Assembly (NCBI GenBank): GCA_963766295.1
Contig: CAVXYW010000002.1
Span: 1,426,001 to 1,490,000 of the forward strand
DNA from: JBBDRJ01 sp963766295
GTDB lineage: Bacteria; Actinomycetota; JAICYB01
Direction: 5' to 3'
Length of the DNA: 64,000 nucleotides
Shown here: piece by piece, positions 18,416 to 26,004 of the stretch
Position numbering within the stretch: the first letter of the stretch is position 1
Layout: each line of letters begins with the position of its first letter
Program-made: the position numbers and the translations under genes
Notes under the pieces: generated by a model
The model's input: only the letters and a program-made list of their open reading frames with translations
Databases searched by the model: none
Told to the model about the DNA's origin: nothing

Positions 18416-18430
18416 ATTACGCTGGCTGCC

Positions 18431-18679
18431 GTGACGACTCTTGGCAAACTACGCATCCGCGGGACGGTGACTCGCAACGGTGAGCCCGTCGAGGGGGCCT
18501 ATCTGACGCTCAACAAAGGCGAGGAGTTCATCGCCGAGCGCCGGACGGGACCCGACGGCGTGTACGAGTTCCATACGACCCCCGGCGACTGGACCGTCAT
18601 GTGCCGCGCATCCGGTTCGGATCCTGCTCCCAAGAGCGTCTCGGGCGAGGGAGAGCAAACCGCCGATTTCTCGCTCTAG
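18431..18679 (+). CDS. DUF1416 family protein
   Basis: The 82-residue protein begins at a GTG (VTTLGKLRIRGTVTRNGEP) and matches DUF1416, a small all-beta carboxypeptidase-regulatory-like domain (NGEPVEGAYLTLNK, PDGVYEFHTTPGDWTV). In actinobacteria this family usually sits beside a sulfurtransferase; here it is followed after three bases by an isocitrate-type dehydrogenase. The role is unknown. The frame is open upstream to 18353, but those residues do not match the family. Confidence 0.8.
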   Translation: MTTLGKLRIRGTVTRNGEPVEGAYLTLNKGEEFIAERRTGPDGVYEFHTTPGDWTVMCRASGSDPAPKSVSGEGEQTADFSL

Positions 18680-18682
18680 CAG

Positions 18683-19825
18683 GTGACCGCCCGCACCGTC
18701 GTCGTGATCCCGGGAGACGGGATCGGCCCCGAGATCTGGGCCGCAACACACAAGGTTCTGGTCGCCGCCCTCGAACGCACCAAGGAGGGGACGGCGGTGT
18801 GGGAGGAATGGCCGGCGGGCGAAGCCGGGATGGAAGAGTCGGGTGATCCTCTCCCCCGGACGACGCTCGAGGCCATCGGCCGCCACCGGATCGCTCTCAA
18901 GGGACCGCTTACCACTCCGGTCGGTTCGGGTTTCCGATCGCTGAACGTTCAACTGCGGCTGCACTTCGATCTTTACGCGAACGTTCGCCCGATCCACTGG
19001 TTGCCGGGCGTGGCGACGCCGGTGCGCCATCCGGAGCTGGTCGACGCCGTCTTGTTTCGCGAGAACACCGAGGACGTCTACTCGGGCTTCGAGCTCGAGC
19101 CCGGGACACCCGAGCTGCTGGCGCTCGCGGCTTTCGTTCGAGAACGCTTCCGTTGGCCGATCCCGGCCGATGCAGGAGTTGGACTGAAGCCCATATCGGA
19201 GTCGGCCTCCAAGCGCTTGGTGCGTGCTGCTCTTCGCTTCGCCGTCCGGGAGAAACGAAAGTCGGTGACGCTCGTCCACAAGGGCAACATCCAGAAGTTC
19301 ACGGAAGGACGATTCCGCACCTGGGGCTACGAAGTCGCCGTCGAGGAGTTCGCGGACGAATGCCGGATCGAAGGTGTCGACGACACCGACGACGGACGGA
19401 TCATCGTCCGCGATCTCCTCGCCGATGCGTTTCTCCAAGAGATCCTCGTGCACCCGGAGCGGATCGACGTCGTCGCCACGACGAATCTGAACGGCGACTA
19501 CATGTCCGAGGCGTTAGCAGCTCAAGTCGGTGGGATCGGAGTCGCGCCGGGCGGGAACATCAACGAGGAAGCCGAACGGGCGATCTTCGAACCGGCACAC
19601 GGGACGGCGCCTACCATTGCGGGGAAGGACCTCGCGAACCCAGTGGCGATGATGCTCTCCGGAGCGATGCTGTTCGACTTCATGGGCTGGCGGTCGTCCG
19701 GAGATCTCGTTCGATCTGCAGTCAGAAGGGTCATCGGGTCCGGCTCGGGCACACCAGACCTAGGCCTGGAACACAAAGTCGGAACGAAAGCGTTCGCCGA
19801 CGCCGTTCGTAGCGCGATCGACTAG
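18683..19825 (+). CDS. Isocitrate dehydrogenase-type beta-decarboxylating dehydrogenase
   Basis: This 380-residue protein belongs to the isocitrate/isopropylmalate dehydrogenase family. Diagnostic segments are VIPGDGIGPEIW, KGPLTTPVGSGFRSLN (the isocitrate-type substrate loop), RENTEDVYSG, HKGNIQKFTEGRFRTWGY and EPAHGTAPTIAGKDLANP. Compared with LeuB it carries the isocitrate pattern, so oxidation of isocitrate to 2-oxoglutarate is the best guess; homoisocitrate or a related malate analogue cannot be excluded. The cofactor is not assigned. The GTG start lies just after the DUF1416 stop. Its end overlaps the convergent leuD by four bases. Confidence 0.85.
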   Translation: MTARTVVVIPGDGIGPEIWAATHKVLVAALERTKEGTAVWEEWPAGEAGMEESGDPLPRTTLEAIGRHRIALKGPLTTPVGSGFRSLNVQLRLHFDLYANVRPIHWLPGVATPVRHPELVDAVLFRENTEDVYSGFELEPGTPELLALAAFVRERFRWPIPADAGVGLKPISESASKRLVRAALRFAVREKRKSVTLVHKGNIQKFTEGRFRTWGYEVAVEEFADECRIEGVDDTDDGRIIVRDLLADAFLQEILVHPERIDVVATTNLNGDYMSEALAAQVGGIGVAPGGNINEEAERAIFEPAHGTAPTIAGKDLANPVAMMLSGAMLFDFMGWRSSGDLVRSAVRRVIGSGSGTPDLGLEHKVGTKAFADAVRSAID

Positions 19826-20382
19826 ATGCTGGTAGTCGACGGAGCGGGCCACGCCTTCGACGATTCGTAGGTGTCGATGTCACCCACGTCGTCCAGCGTT
19901 ATCGCGATGTCGTCCAGACCGCCGAGCATTCGGCGTTTGATCTCCGGATCGATGTCGAAGTGCACCACTCGGCCCGAGAACGTCACGAGCTGACCCTCGA
20001 GATCGACCTGGCAACCTTCTGCGTTCATGAGTACCCGGACGTCCTCTTCCGGCATCGCGATCGCCAACAGACCGTTCTTGGTTGCGTTGTTGTAGAAGAT
20101 GTCGCCGAATGACGGGGCGATCACCGCTCTGTAGCCGGCTTGTTGGATCGCCCACACGGCGTGCTCTCGCGAGGAACCGCAACCGAAGTTCCGGTTCGCC
20201 ACGAGCACAGGTGCCTTAGTCAGCTTTACCTCGCCGTCGTTCACCCAGTCGTAGAACAGAAACTCGCCGAATCCTGTCCGTTCGATCCTCTTCAGGAACT
20301 GCTTCGGGATGATCTGGTCCGTGTCGATGTCCGCACGGTCGATGACGCAGATGCCGCCTTCCACCGTCCTGATCGGTTCCAC
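19822..20382 (-). CDS. leuD: 3-isopropylmalate dehydratase small subunit
   Basis: The 186-residue swivelling domain of isopropylmalate isomerase shows the conserved DIDTDQIIPKQFLKRI, NFGCGSSREHAVWAI and VIAPSFGDIFYNNATKNGLL. With LeuC it converts 2-isopropylmalate to 3-isopropylmalate in leucine synthesis. The start is the GTG at 20382, two bases after the leuC stop; the frame continues upstream into leuC but that part is unrelated. Length is normal for the family. It is the last gene of the regulator-leuC-leuD operon. Confidence 0.95.
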   Translation of the reverse strand: MEPIRTVEGGICVIDRADIDTDQIIPKQFLKRIERTGFGEFLFYDWVNDGEVKLTKAPVLVANRNFGCGSSREHAVWAIQQAGYRAVIAPSFGDIFYNNATKNGLLAIAMPEEDVRVLMNAEGCQVDLEGQLVTFSGRVVHFDIDPEIKRRMLGGLDDIAITLDDVGDIDTYESSKAWPAPSTTSI

Positions 20383-20384
20383 GA

Positions 20385-21773
20385 TTAGCTCCAATCCCTG
20401 ATGTCGACGAAGTGGCCTTCGATCGCAGCTGCCGCAGCCATCTGTGGGCTGCAGAGGTGCGTGCGTCCACCGCGTCCCTGTCGTCCTTCGAAGTTCCTGT
20501 TCGACGTCGATGCGCAGCGTTCCTGCGGCGCCAGGATGTCCGGGTTCATTCCCAGACACATCGAGCAGCCCGACTCGCGCCACTCGAAGCCGGCCGCCGA
20601 GAAGATCTTGTCCAGTCCTTCAGCTTCCGCCTGCATCTTCACTTGCTGAGAGCCGGGGACGACCATGGCGCGCAGTGTCGATGCGACTTTGCGACCGTCA
20701 GCGATCTTCGCTGCGGCACGAAGGTCCTCGATGCGCGAGTTCGTGCAAGAACCGATGAATACACGGTCGAGTGGAAGATCTGTGATCTGAATTCCGGGTT
20801 CCAGACCCATGTAAGCGAGTGATCTTTGAGCGGTCTCTTGCTGAGCTTCGGCCATCGCGTCCGGATCGGGAACGCGATCGGTGACTTCGACGACCAATCC
20901 CGGCGTCGTTCCCCACGTGACCATCGGCGCGAGCGAAGAAGCGTCGATATCTACTTCTCGATCGAAGGACGCGCCGTCCTCCGTTGGAAGCTTGCGCCAG
21001 CGCGCGACGGCTTCGTCCCATTCCTTGCCGGCCGGCACTGCCGGGCGCCCTTCCATGTACGAATACGTCGTTTCGTCCGGTGCAATAAGCCCCGCTCGGC
21101 CTCCACCCTCGATGGTCATGTTGCAGATAGTCATGCGACCTTCCATCGAAAGACTTTCTATAGCCGGGCCCGCGTACTCCACGACGTGACCTACGAAGCC
21201 GTCGGTTCCCAGCCGTCCGATGGTTGCGAGGATCAGGTCCTTCGCTGTTACACCGAACCCAAGCTCGCCGGAGTACGTGATCCGATATTGCTTGGGCCGG
21301 TTCTGAACCAGGCACTGCGTGGCCAGAACATGCTCGACCTCCGAGGTACCGATACCGAAGGCGAGCGCGCCGAAGGCGCCGTGCGTCGCCGTATGGCTGT
21401 CGCCGCAAACAATCGTCATGCCCGGCTGAGTAACGCCGAGCTCGGGTCCTATCACATGGACGATCCCCCGCCGGTCGGAGCCGACCGAGTACACGGGGAT
21501 CTCGAACTCCGCGCAGTTCTTCTCGAGCGTTTCGACCTGCTGCCTCGAAAGTGCGTCTTTGATGAGCTCGGATGTAGGGATCCATTCCGTAGGGACGTTG
21601 TGATCGGCTGTAGCGAGCGTCTTGTCCGGCCGTCGCACGTTTCGTCCGGTAAGGCGAAGACCTTCAAACGCTTGAGGTGACGTGACTTCGTGCACGAGAT
21701 GGAGGTCGACGTACAGCAAGCCCTCGCGGACCTCGTGTCCTTCCCAGATCTTGTCGACCAGTGTCTTGGCCAT
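20385..21773 (-). CDS. leuC: 3-isopropylmalate dehydratase large subunit
   Basis: The 462-residue aconitase-type protein has LVDKIWEGHEV at the start, ADHNVPTEW, VCGDSHTATHGAFGALAFG, and the [4Fe-4S] cysteines in VFIGSCTNSRIEDLR and SGCSMCLGMNPD. NRNFEGRQGRGGRTHLCSP, the usual C-terminal signature, is complete. It forms the LeuCD isomerase. The ATG follows the upstream regulator stop with one intervening base, so the three genes are almost certainly co-transcribed. Confidence 0.97.
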   Translation of the reverse strand: MAKTLVDKIWEGHEVREGLLYVDLHLVHEVTSPQAFEGLRLTGRNVRRPDKTLATADHNVPTEWIPTSELIKDALSRQQVETLEKNCAEFEIPVYSVGSDRRGIVHVIGPELGVTQPGMTIVCGDSHTATHGAFGALAFGIGTSEVEHVLATQCLVQNRPKQYRITYSGELGFGVTAKDLILATIGRLGTDGFVGHVVEYAGPAIESLSMEGRMTICNMTIEGGGRAGLIAPDETTYSYMEGRPAVPAGKEWDEAVARWRKLPTEDGASFDREVDIDASSLAPMVTWGTTPGLVVEVTDRVPDPDAMAEAQQETAQRSLAYMGLEPGIQITDLPLDRVFIGSCTNSRIEDLRAAAKIADGRKVASTLRAMVVPGSQQVKMQAEAEGLDKIFSAAGFEWRESGCSMCLGMNPDILAPQERCASTSNRNFEGRQGRGGRTHLCSPQMAAAAAIEGHFVDIRDWS

Positions 21774-21774
21774 C

Positions 21775-22344
21775 TCAACTCCTTCGCAGTCCGGCCGTCA
21801 CAACGGCCATGAAGCTCGTCTTCGTCTTACCCGGATTCTCGAAATGATGGGGCAGATCGGCGTCGAAGGTGATCGAGTCGCCGGCGGAAAGCTCGTGTCG
21901 CTCGGCTCCCAGGACGAGCACCAGCGAACCTTCCTGAACGACCGCCGTTTCGCGGCTGCCCGGCTCGTGTATAGGAGGATCATCGGGTCCGCCCGTCACC
22001 GATCCCGGCCGGAGCGTGTGCACCGTCACGGCGTGTCGCTGTCCGGGTAGCGGAGGCGTCAGCTCGGCGAATCCGTGTCCGTCGCGTCGGGTGACGTTTC
22101 GGTCCTTGTTACGTACGACGGCAACGTGTGGCTCCTCGTCCAGACGTAGCAGCTGAGAAAGGGATAGCTCGAGGCCGGATGCGATCCGGTTGGCCACTTC
22201 GAGGGTGGGGCTGGTCCCGCCGCGTTCAACCTGGGACAGCATCGGGGCACTCACGCCGGACGTGCGCGAAAGGTCGCGAAGCGATAGGCCCATGGCCTCG
22301 CGCAGGCTCTTGACCCGCTCTCCAACGACCGTCGGCGAAGGCAT
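21775..22344 (-). CDS. HTH-cupin transcriptional regulator
   Basis: The 189-residue protein has an XRE-type helix-turn-helix (VKSLREAMGLSLRDLSRTSG, recognition helix in VSAPMLSQVERGGTSPTLEV) and a C-terminal cupin domain (about 110-185; LVLGAERHELSAGDSITFDAD, PHHFENPGKT). Such regulators sense small metabolites through the cupin barrel. It heads the leuC-leuD operon and has a perfect palindrome just upstream of its start codon, which suggests autoregulation and control of leucine synthesis. No Shine-Dalgarno sequence is visible before the ATG. Confidence 0.9.
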   Translation of the reverse strand: MPSPTVVGERVKSLREAMGLSLRDLSRTSGVSAPMLSQVERGGTSPTLEVANRIASGLELSLSQLLRLDEEPHVAVVRNKDRNVTRRDGHGFAELTPPLPGQRHAVTVHTLRPGSVTGGPDDPPIHEPGSRETAVVQEGSLVLVLGAERHELSAGDSITFDADLPHHFENPGKTKTSFMAVVTAGLRRS

Positions 22345-22358
22345 CTCTGTACGTTATC

Positions 22359-22374
22359 ACATACGAGCGTATGT
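22359..22374. promoter_or_regulatory. Palindromic operator candidate upstream of regulator-leuCD
   Basis: ACATACG-AG-CGTATGT is a perfect 7+7 inverted repeat with a 2-base centre; weaker symmetry extends it to 22356-22377. It lies 14 bases before the ATG of the HTH-cupin regulator, the position expected for an autorepressor site. It is also about 105 bases upstream of the divergent phosphoesterase gene. Confidence 0.65.
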
Positions 22375-22478
22375 CATCACGTTCTTACCTGCCCGACTGC
22401 CGATTCGGTCGCCACGTAAGCGCGCCACGATGCCCCCGAGTGCCGTTTACCCTGGTAACGGCGGCGAAAGGTACTGGA

Positions 22479-23342
22479 GTGGAAGCAAAACCCCTGCGAA
22501 TCGTCCAGGTCTCCGACATCCATTGCGGAGAGCTGACCTTCGACGCCAAGAAGATGGAAGCCTTCGTCCAGGACGTCAACGGCATGTACCCCGACCTCGT
22601 CGTCGTGGCGGGCGACCTGACGGCCGCAGGCTACGAGTGGGAGTTCGCCGAGGCCGCCGACTGGCTCTCGGGAATCGAGGCTCCCAAGGTTGTCGTCCCC
22701 GGCAACCACGACGCGCGCAACGTTGGTTACCTCCACTTCGAGCGCTACTTCGGAGACCGCTTCTCGCGCTACCACCGGGAGTTCGATGAGGAGCGCGCCG
22801 AACACCTCGGAGCTACCGGGTTCACCGTCGTAGCCGTCGACTCCTCCGAGCCGGACCTCAACGAGGGACAGATCGGCCGCGAACGCTACCCCTGGATCCG
22901 CGAGCGCTTCACCAATCCGGACGACATCAACATCTTCGTTATCCACCATCACCTCGTTGCCATCCCCGGTACGGGACGCGAGCGCAACACGATCAATGAC
23001 GCCGGCGACGTGCTGTCCGAGCTCGCACAGCTGAACGTCGACATCGTGATGTCGGGACACAAGCACGTCCCGTATTTCTGGGGCATCAGCGGCCTGTTGA
23101 TCTGCAACTCGGGGACGGCAACCACGAAGCGACTGCGAGGTCTCACTCCGCCTTCGTGGAGCGAGATAGAGGTCAACGACATCGCGATCAAGGTCTATTT
23201 GCACTACGAGGACGGACGCCGCGAGTTGTCCTGTGTGCGACACCGCGAGACGCGCGCGATGGTCCGCGAAGGCTTCTATATGACCGACGCTTTCCTAATG
23301 TCGAACCACCTCGGCGCGCCCGGTGGATTCGCTGCGTCTTGA
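22479..23342 (+). CDS. Calcineurin-like metallophosphoesterase
   Basis: The 287-residue protein has all five metallophosphoesterase motifs: QVSDIHCG (D-x-H), VVAGDLTAAG (GDxx), VVPGNHDARN (GNHD), IHHHL, and MSGHKHVPY (GHxH). It resembles the cyclic nucleotide phosphodiesterase (CpdA) type within the family, but the substrate is unknown. The start is set at the GTG (22479), giving MEAKPLRIVQVSDIH; upstream in-frame residues look non-coding. Its stop codon overlaps the -35 box of the attenuator promoter downstream. Confidence 0.9.
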   Translation: MEAKPLRIVQVSDIHCGELTFDAKKMEAFVQDVNGMYPDLVVVAGDLTAAGYEWEFAEAADWLSGIEAPKVVVPGNHDARNVGYLHFERYFGDRFSRYHREFDEERAEHLGATGFTVVAVDSSEPDLNEGQIGRERYPWIRERFTNPDDINIFVIHHHLVAIPGTGRERNTINDAGDVLSELAQLNVDIVMSGHKHVPYFWGISGLLICNSGTATTKRLRGLTPPSWSEIEVNDIAIKVYLHYEDGRRELSCVRHRETRAMVREGFYMTDAFLMSNHLGAPGGFAAS

Positions 23343-23367
23343 CGCTAAAGTTCAACCCCCGTACTCT
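23339..23367 (+). promoter_or_regulatory. Sigma-A-type promoter of the aromatic attenuator
   Basis: TTGACG (23339-23344) and TACTCT (23362-23367) are separated by exactly 17 bases. The -10 box ends 7 bases before the ATG of the leader peptide, so the transcript should start at or next to that ATG. Confidence 0.75.
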
Positions 23368-23374
23368 CGATGTA

Positions 23375-23452
23375 ATGACTATGAAGACGAACAACGGCTG
23401 GTATTTCTTCTTCGGCGCTTTTACGCGCCCGGCCGGCGTGCGTCTTCGTTAG
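23375..23452 (+). CDS. Aromatic amino acid attenuator leader peptide (25 aa)
   Basis: The short frame encodes MTMKTNNGWYFFFGAFTRPA followed by GVRLR and a TAG. Codons 9-13 are Trp-Tyr-Phe-Phe-Phe, with another Phe at codon 16, so translation would slow when charged aromatic tRNAs are scarce. It sits between a well-formed promoter and an intrinsic terminator, upstream of DAHP synthase and trpS. Because the predicted transcription start coincides with its ATG it is probably leaderless; an ATG at 23381 is an alternative start. This is the classic layout of ribosome-mediated attenuation. Confidence 0.85.
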   Translation: MTMKTNNGWYFFFGAFTRPAGVRLR

Positions 23453-23488
23453 ACCGCAGAAGAAGAAAGAGGACGAGGCCCCGGGCGC
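23425..23488 (+). promoter_or_regulatory. Antiterminator pairing within the attenuator
   Basis: GCGCCCGG (23425-23432, inside the leader gene) can pair perfectly with CCGGGCGC (23481-23488), which includes most of the left arm of the terminator. A second pairing, TTTCTTCTTC (23404-23413, the Tyr end and Phe codons) with GAAGAAGAAA (23459-23468), would form when no ribosome covers the Phe codons. A ribosome stalled there would therefore favour the antiterminator. Confidence 0.7.
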
Positions 23489-23505
23489 AGAGCCCGGGGT
23501 TTTTT
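23479..23505 (+). terminator. Intrinsic terminator of the attenuator
   Basis: CCCCGGGC (23479-23486) and GCCCGGGG (23492-23499) make a perfect 8-bp GC stem with a 5-base loop, followed at once by six T residues. It lies 20 bases before the DAHP synthase start and would end transcription unless the antiterminator forms. Confidence 0.92.
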
Positions 23506-23524
23506 GTTTGAGTGGGAGCGCCAG

Positions 23525-24583
23525 ATGGCAAGAAAGGGTGACATCGAGATGGTTGTGGTCATGGACACCAAGGCCGGTGAGGCCGACATAGATCGTGTCG
23601 TTAAAGAAGTCGAGAACGTAGGCGGGCAAGCTTTCGTCTCGGCCGGAAAACTGCGCACTGTTATCGGCCTGGTCGGGGACACGGCGCGCTTCATGGAGCT
23701 GCCGCTGGCGACGCTGCCCCATGTGGAGCAGGTCATCCGCGTCGGCAAGCCGTACAAGCTAGTTGCGCGCGAGCTGCATCAGGACGCGACGATAGTCAAC
23801 GTAGCCGGCGTCCCCATCGGCGAAGGAACGTTCACGATCATCGCGGGGCCGTGCGCCATCGAGACGGAGGCACAAGCGCTCGAGGCTGCGCAAATGGCGA
23901 AGGACATGGGGGCGCACATCCTTCGCGGCGACGCGTACAAGCACAGAACCTCTCCCTACGCGTTCCAAGGCTTGGCGAAACGAGGACTCGAGATCCTGCG
24001 CCTTATGTCGCAGGAGACCGGCATGCCGACGGTTACGGAAGTCCTCGAGCCGGCCGACGTTCCGTTGGTCGCAGGTTTCGCCGACATCCTTCGCGTTGGA
24101 ACACGCAACATGCAGAACTTCCCCCTACTCCGCGAGTGCGGAAAGTCCGGCAAGGCCGTGATGCTAAAGCGCGGTATGGCCGCGACCATCGAGGAATGGC
24201 TGATGGCGGCCGAATACGTGGCCCGGGAGGGAACCAGCGACATCATTCTCTGCGAGCGCGGCATCAGGACATATGAGAATGCGTATCGCAACACCTTGGA
24301 CGTGGCGGCAGTACCGGCGACGAAAGCGCTCACGCACTTGCCGGTTATCGTCGACCCGTCCCACTCAGGCGGACGGCGCGAGCTCGTCGCGCCATTGGCG
24401 CGTGCCGCCGTAGCAGCTGGTGCGGATGCGGTGATGATCGACATCCATCCCAACCCGAGCGCGGCACTCTGCGACGGACCCCAAGCCCTCACTAGAGACG
24501 ACGTGGCAGAACTTTCGCAGGAGCTGTTCGCCATCGCCGAGGCCGTCGGCAAGAAACCCGCACATCACGCGAGCGCCGGGTAG
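23525..24583 (+). CDS. aroF: 3-deoxy-7-phosphoheptulonate (DAHP) synthase
   Basis: The 352-residue protein is a type I-beta DAHP synthase: an N-terminal ferredoxin-like regulatory domain of about 85 residues, then the catalytic barrel with IIAGPCAIE, LRGDAYKHRTSPYAFQG, RVGTRNMQNF, KRGMAATIEEW, CERGIRTYE and IVDPSHSGG. It condenses phosphoenolpyruvate and erythrose 4-phosphate, the first step of the shikimate pathway. GGGAG precedes the ATG at 23525; an ATG at 23549 (MVVVMDTKAG) is an alternative start nearer the family's usual N-terminus. Expression should depend on the attenuator, and trpS follows after three bases. Confidence 0.95.
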   Translation: MARKGDIEMVVVMDTKAGEADIDRVVKEVENVGGQAFVSAGKLRTVIGLVGDTARFMELPLATLPHVEQVIRVGKPYKLVARELHQDATIVNVAGVPIGEGTFTIIAGPCAIETEAQALEAAQMAKDMGAHILRGDAYKHRTSPYAFQGLAKRGLEILRLMSQETGMPTVTEVLEPADVPLVAGFADILRVGTRNMQNFPLLRECGKSGKAVMLKRGMAATIEEWLMAAEYVAREGTSDIILCERGIRTYENAYRNTLDVAAVPATKALTHLPVIVDPSHSGGRRELVAPLARAAVAAGADAVMIDIHPNPSAALCDGPQALTRDDVAELSQELFAIAEAVGKKPAHHASAG

Positions 24584-24586
24584 TTG

Positions 24587-25588
24587 ATGGCGGTCAAGAA
24601 GATCGCGCTCACAGGCATCCAGCCCTCGGGTACGGCTCACATCGGCAATTACCTGGGGATGATCCGTCCTGCCCTGGACCTGGTGCGCGAGTATGACGCT
24701 TACTACTTTCTCGCGGACGAGCACGCGCTCACTTCAGTGCGTGAACCGAAGGCGCTGCTGGACTTCACTTACGAGATGGCCGCGACTCTCCTCGCCCTCG
24801 GGCTCGATGCCGAAAAAATCGTGATGTACCGGCAATCGGATCTGCCAGCCGTTTTCGAACTGTCCTGGATACTTTCATGCGTCACACCCAAAGGTCTTTT
24901 GAATCGCGCGCATGCGTACAAGTCCGCCGTTGACGAGAACGAGACGGCGGGTCGTCCGCCCGACGACGGAGTTTCCATGGGTCTATACAGCTACCCGGTG
25001 CTGATGGCCGCCGACATCCTCATCGTGGACGGTAACGTCGTACCCGTTGGCGCCGATCAGAAGCAGCACGTCGAGATGGCTCGCGACATCGCCGAAGCTT
25101 TCAACCGTCAGTACGGAGATGTGCTCGTGCTCCCCGAAGCTCTGATCCAGGAGGGCGTGGCCACTATCGCGGGCTTGGACGGACGAAAGATGTCGAAGAG
25201 CTACGGCAACATCATTCCGATCTTCGCACCGGCGGCCGAGCAGCGGAAGCTCGTGATGAAGATCATCACCGACTCGCGTCCTCCCGAAGATCCCAAGGAC
25301 CCTTCGACCGACAACCTTTTCCGGATCTACGAGCACTTCGCTCCCCGTGACAAGGTCGAGACCATGCGGAAGAGGTATCTCGAAGGTGGCGTCGGCTACG
25401 GCGAGGTGAAGGAAGACCTGGCCGGCGTCCTGGAAGAGACGTTCTCGGGACCCAGAGCCCGATACGAGGAACTCATGGCCGACCGCTCCAAGCTCGATTC
25501 CGTCCTCGCCGACGGATCTGCGCGCGTAAACGCTGTTGCGGGCGCTACGCTCAATCGCGTCAAGAAGGCGGTCGGGCTAACGAGCTAG
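24587..25588 (+). CDS. trpS: Tryptophanyl-tRNA synthetase
   Basis: The 333-residue class I synthetase shows the HIGH motif as GIQPSGTAHIGNYLGM and the KMSKS motif in LDGRKMSKSYGN, with VPVGADQKQHVEMARDIAE between them. Length is normal for bacterial TrpS. It charges tRNA-Trp. It lies three bases after aroF and so falls under the same attenuator, which contains a Trp codon; low Trp-tRNA would then raise both precursor supply and charging capacity. The ATG at 24587 follows a TTG at 24584. Confidence 0.95.
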   Translation: MAVKKIALTGIQPSGTAHIGNYLGMIRPALDLVREYDAYYFLADEHALTSVREPKALLDFTYEMAATLLALGLDAEKIVMYRQSDLPAVFELSWILSCVTPKGLLNRAHAYKSAVDENETAGRPPDDGVSMGLYSYPVLMAADILIVDGNVVPVGADQKQHVEMARDIAEAFNRQYGDVLVLPEALIQEGVATIAGLDGRKMSKSYGNIIPIFAPAAEQRKLVMKIITDSRPPEDPKDPSTDNLFRIYEHFAPRDKVETMRKRYLEGGVGYGEVKEDLAGVLEETFSGPRARYEELMADRSKLDSVLADGSARVNAVAGATLNRVKKAVGLTS

Positions 25589-25599
25589 GAGGGTGGGTA

Positions 25600-26004
25600 A
25601 TGGCGGATCTCGTAGTCGTCGACGAAATCGGCTACAAGCGTCGCAATCCGTGGGGCGTGTTCCTGCTATCGATCGTCACGATCGGGGTCTACTACTTGGT
25701 CTGGTGGTACAAGATCAACAACGAACTCAAGAACTTCGGTATCCAAAATGATCCGGCCGTCGCAACTCTGGCGGTCTCTCTAGGCGGGTTCATCATCGTC
25801 CCGCCGTTCGTCTCCTACTACAAGACCGCAGACCGCATCCTCAAGGCTCAGGAACAGGCCGGCGCCGGCGAGCGAATCGCTCCAGTGCTCGGACTACTTC
25901 TCTTCGTCGTTGTAAGTGTCTTCGCCGTCCCTTACTACCAGTCACAGCTCAACAAGGCGTGGGACGCTCTGGCCGCCGAGGGGGCCGAGGTACGTCCCGC
26001 CTAA
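25600..26004 (+). CDS. DUF4234 membrane protein
   Basis: The 134-residue protein begins with a cytoplasmic segment and the family motif NPWGVFLLSIVTIGVYYLVWWYK (shown here only as the helix from about residue 17), then further helices around 55-70 and 100-115. The WYKINNEL segment after the first helix is characteristic of DUF4234. Function is unknown. AGGAGGGT precedes the ATG, 11 bases after trpS, so it may be the third gene of the attenuated operon. Confidence 0.8.
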   Translation: MADLVVVDEIGYKRRNPWGVFLLSIVTIGVYYLVWWYKINNELKNFGIQNDPAVATLAVSLGGFIIVPPFVSYYKTADRILKAQEQAGAGERIAPVLGLLLFVVVSVFAVPYYQSQLNKAWDALAAEGAEVRPA

